This document shows positions 62,201 to 64,000 of a DNA stretch of 64,000 nucleotides, one piece after another. Position 1 is the stretch's first letter; each line of letters opens with the position of its first letter. The notes beneath the pieces are model-generated. The model ran no database searches, was not told the origin of the DNA, and worked only from the letters and a program-made list of their open reading frames with translations. This stretch comes from Streptomyces sp. B21-083 (lineage in GTDB: Bacteria > Actinomycetota > Actinomycetes > Streptomycetales > Streptomycetaceae), in assembly GCF_036898825.1 (NCBI RefSeq), contig NZ_JARUND010000001.1, positions 4,030,001-4,094,000 on the forward strand, written 5' to 3'. Made by a program: the position numbers and the translations under genes.

Positions 62201-64000
62201 CCGGCCGTGCCGTAGGTGAAGGTCCAGGGGAGTTCACCGGGCCGGGTGTAGGTGGCGACGCGGCCGTTGGTGTCATAGGTGTACTCCGTCTTCAGCGCGG
62301 GGCTGATCCGGGGGTCCCACACTTGGCGGAGCTGGCCGGAGGCGTTGTAGGCGTACGAGGCGATCGTTTCGGACGTCGAGGCGGAGGCGGGGGTGGTGGC
62401 GTTGGGAGTGGTGGCCCACAGGTTGACCGACGCGACCTGGCCCGCGTAGTTGCCGAGCGTGCTGGAAGTGGCGGTGGTGGCGGGCGCGTAGACGTACTCC
62501 AGGACGCGGCAGCCCTTGGTGGCCGGGGTGGCCTGGCAGGTGGCCGCGGTGACCGCGCCGGTCGGGGAGATCACGTACTTCGGGCGGGCCAGCGTCTTGC
62601 CGCCGACCGTGACCGTCTCCGAGGCGACGGTGACAGTGGTGTCGTCGACCGCTGTCGCCGAGGAGGCGAGCGTCCAGGTGGCCACGCCGGTGGCCGTCTT
62701 GGTGAACACCGTGGTGTTGGCGTCGGTGTCGGTGAGGGTGAACGAGGCCCCGGACAGGGTGCCCGTCAGGGTGAGGAGCTCGGCGCCGGTCTCCGGCTGC
62801 CAGCTGTCTGAGCCGGTGGCGGTGAAGGCGACCGAACTGCCGTCCGCGTGCAGCAGTTCCACCGAGGTGTCGGAGGTCTTGCGGATCTGCGTGTAGTCGC
62901 TGCCGGCGGCGTCGATCGAGGAGGTCCAGCCGGGGCCGAAGATGGCCGCTTGGCCCTCGGCGTCGGTGCTGTTGGCGCGCGAGGAGTACATGCGCTCCAC
63001 GCTCGCGCTGAACGCGGCGGCATCCGTGGCCGAAAGGGTGTAGTTGCCGGTCAGCTGGTTCACGGAACCCGGGCCGACCTGGGCGCTGGGGGCGGTGCCC
63101 GCGTCCCGGTCCAGGGTGACCTCGGTGGTCTGGGAGTAGCCGGTGGTGGTGCCGTCGGTGAACGCGGCCCGTAGCTGGATCACGCCGTCCTCGGCGAGGC
63201 TGGAGACGGTGTTCCACACCAGCTTGGTGGCGGCGCCGCCAGTGACGGCGACCGGCCAGGCGGAGACGGCGGCGCCGGCGGCGGTCACGTCACCGACCGG
63301 CACGGTGTGCCAGGAGTCGGTTTCACCGCGTCGGTATTGCCAGGTCACCCCGGTGTAGGTGGGGAAGCCCTTGGCGGACAGCGTCAGTCGGCGTGCTGTG
63401 GTGTCACCGTCGGAAGGGGAGAGGATCGAGGCCCCGTCGGCGCCGACACCGAACGAGTAGGAGGTGGTGGCCGTCGACAGGTTGCCGCCGGAGTCGATCG
63501 TGCGGGCGTACAGCGTGTGCCAGCCGTTGGCCGGGTTGATGCTGATGGTCTGCGCGTCGCCGCCGGTGCCGTCGGTGGTGTCCAGTTTCTTGTTCGGCAG
63601 GGACGCGTCGTCCAGGCCCCACTGGAAACCGGCACCGTCCGTGGACGTGGTGTCGAGCGTGCAGGACACGGCGGCCGAGGCCTTGGCAGTCCAGTCGTTC
63701 TGGGTGTAGGTGTCACACGTGACGGTCGGAGCGTTCGGCTTGTCCGTGTCCATGGTGAACGTGGTGTAGCCGGTCCAGGAGCCGTAGTCGGTCCCGTCGT
63801 AGGCGCGCACCCGGTAGCGCAGGTGCTTGCCCGCCGGCAGCGCGCTGGCCGAGGGCACGGTCAGATTCGCCGTGGAACCGGAGGCCACCGCGGCGGAGGT
63901 GGCGGTGTAGGAGTACGTGGTGTCGGCGTAGGCCGGATCGGCGGTGACCTCGAACTGGCCGCGGGTGCTGGACCCGTCCGGGTCGGTCACCTTCGCCGAC
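59281..64000 (-). CDS. RHS/YD-repeat polymorphic toxin-like protein, C-terminal 1570 residues (5' end outside window)
   Basis: The frame is open to the window edge. After an N-terminal-side region of fibronectin-like and Ala/Thr-rich strands (to about 62.9 kb) come many YD repeats (YDTNGRVATYTRPG, YDALGRQTSYNDG, YDADGALVGESLPGG, YDAFGRTTTSSGN) which build a closed beta-shell, ending in the RHS-associated core (GDISVQLNLQ ... YDEYGNPLDATAA ... YTLMGVRVYDPTTGRFLQADPVYGGNANAYVYPADP). The last 136 residues (59284-59691, SRLNFRDQQKATKNYTLYLRR...) form the variable tip: basic, beta-rich, with CTGHSKC and a late Cys, and with GC content dropping from about 73 to about 50 percent at the junction. No known toxin motif is visible. 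A conserved RHS core with a unique tip is delivered to other cells or auto-processed in related systems. Confidence 0.85.
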   Translation of the reverse strand, partial: SAKVTDPDGSSTRGQFEVTADPAYADTTYSYTATSAAVASGSTANLTVPSASALPAGKHLRYRVRAYDGTDYGSWTGYTTFTMDTDKPNAPTVTCDTYTQNDWTAKASAAVSCTLDTTSTDGAGFQWGLDDASLPNKKLDTTDGTGGDAQTISINPANGWHTLYARTIDSGGNLSTATTSYSFGVGADGASILSPSDGDTTARRLTLSAKGFPTYTGVTWQYRRGETDSWHTVPVGDVTAAGAAVSAWPVAVTGGAATKLVWNTVSSLAEDGVIQLRAAFTDGTTTGYSQTTEVTLDRDAGTAPSAQVGPGSVNQLTGNYTLSATDAAAFSASVERMYSSRANSTDAEGQAAIFGPGWTSSIDAAGSDYTQIRKTSDTSVELLHADGSSVAFTATGSDSWQPETGAELLTLTGTLSGASFTLTDTDANTTVFTKTATGVATWTLASSATAVDDTTVTVASETVTVGGKTLARPKYVISPTGAVTAATCQATPATKGCRVLEYVYAPATTATSSTLGNYAGQVASVNLWATTPNATTPASASTSETIASYAYNASGQLRQVWDPRISPALKTEYTYDTNGRVATYTRPGELPWTFTYGTAGSALTSGTGMLLKASRPALAEGSMSTTSGTAATTVVYDVPLSGTAAPYKMDTTTVGTWAQDEAPTDATAVFPPADTVPTSNTGSDLTATSYDRASITYINANGQEINTASPGGSITATEYDETGNLVTELTAANRELALSSSSSDQLATLGLADLSTADRAQLLSTVSEYSSDGELLTDEYGPLHEITLTKELTGTTTESTLAAGTVIPARAHTSYTYDENRPSDAAVSDLVTSTISGAAVAGYATDADTATSTTTYDWSTGQEKTTEGADTSFVVTTYDDTGQIASTRTVGSSGSDAGTLRYTYYDAATTGTCASVEWDGMLCKTTPAAAVTGGGNNPTESVTAVYTYDRWGQIATQTETANGVTRTATNTIDAVGRTTMKAVTGGTGKATPATTYTYDGTTGQLATQTSSGQTVTYGYDALGRQTSYNDGTGSTTNSAYSILDRVVRVSDSVPSTSTYTYDGTTGRALSVTDSVAGTSTATAYDADGALVGESLPGGYTMATTYDTVGNQTSVTYKDSTGVIVLSDAAAYTINDKQAGHTQTDGTTTQSDYTYDSKGRLTKAADSTANGCTTRAYTFDANNNRKSLTASSDDCDSSTSDTTTATTSSTYDTVDRLVNSGYAYDAFGRTTTSSGNTGLTYYTNDLVASETHGTSRKTLDLDAAGRLASATTATTSDSGTTWSTTSTTVSHYSCGCDTSSWTATTPAAGSATTIQRNVSDLAGGLAVTTSATGNAVLQLANLHGDISVQLNLQTATATVQRYDEYGNPLDATAAAAEYGSLGAYQRAGDGLAGYTLMGVRVYDPTTGRFLQADPVYGGNANAYVYPADPITQLDTSGSRLNFRDQQKATKNYTLYLRRSCTGHSKCSLTWRLKLKSIWKKYGAVKLVFSIVIPGKQIVKNQSYGHAEAGDYFFHASWGVPNGKSRLEADRGKYSVYGLTMWFDWTDNVEWSGTVTVQNLCVRNPRLSIYAVFT

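Noticed and set aside
59690..62300. Regularly spaced repeats that might be a CRISPR array
   Set aside because: They are the in-frame YD repeats of the RHS protein, diverged and without constant spacer length.

Overview
The window reads as a stretch of a Streptomyces chromosome. Almost everywhere the DNA is very GC-rich with strong G/C bias at third codon positions, GTG starts and GTGA/ATGA start-stop overlaps are common, and the gene set (galTEK, rsmA/ispE, rpfB, an SsgA-like sporulation protein, DUF397/HTH pairs, PASTA-less tandem PBPs, Tricorn-type S41 protease) is that of Streptomyces. All gene names come from reading the translations by eye; no database search was run.

Layout. 0-12.3 kb: end of a MarR gene, a LuxR response regulator, an acetyltransferase, a scar of gene remnants, the galT-galE-galK operon, a second LuxR-type regulator whose receiver lacks the phospho-acceptor Asp, two tandem PQQ-propeller membrane proteins with proline-rich cytoplasmic tails, and an Uup-like ABC-F ATPase. 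12.4-13.3 kb: a decayed nucleotidyltransferase abutting the 5' end of a Cdi-type immunity gene. 13.3-28.7 kb: a Tat-exported amidase, ispE-rsmA, a 4.5-kb accessory block (GlxA-type AraC regulator, isochorismatase-like hydrolase, orphan DUF397, two membrane/secreted proteins of unknown role), then rpfB-tatD, a zinc-ribbon protein, rsmI, a protein O-mannosyltransferase and the first of two tandem penicillin-binding proteins. 28.7-42.5 kb: second PBP, SsgE-like protein, an ECF nickel/cobalt transporter (cbiMN-cbiQ-cbiO) behind a Nur-box-like palindrome, ohrR-ohr, a serine hydrolase, a metallophosphoesterase, small metabolic genes, a DUF397/HTH pair and a frameshifted Rpn-like nuclease gene. 42.6-55.4 kb: MMPL exporter with its TetR regulator and operators, a Tricorn-like protease, short tandem repeats, a monooxygenase-hydrolase-SDR operon divergent from a MerR regulator, exonuclease III and an acetyltransferase.

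55.5-64 kb is the most plastic part. A headless LuxR gene is joined head-to-head with a headless, frameshifted FtsX-type permease; a truncated, frameshifted IS5-type transposase follows; then comes a low-GC gene next to the low-GC C-terminal domain of a very long RHS/YD-repeat protein that runs off the window. The sharp GC drop at the end of the RHS core, with a small gene directly downstream in the same direction, is the classical architecture of a polymorphic toxin with its immunity protein; neither the 136-residue C-terminal domain nor the putative immunity protein matches a family I can name, so this is the best candidate for an undescribed system.
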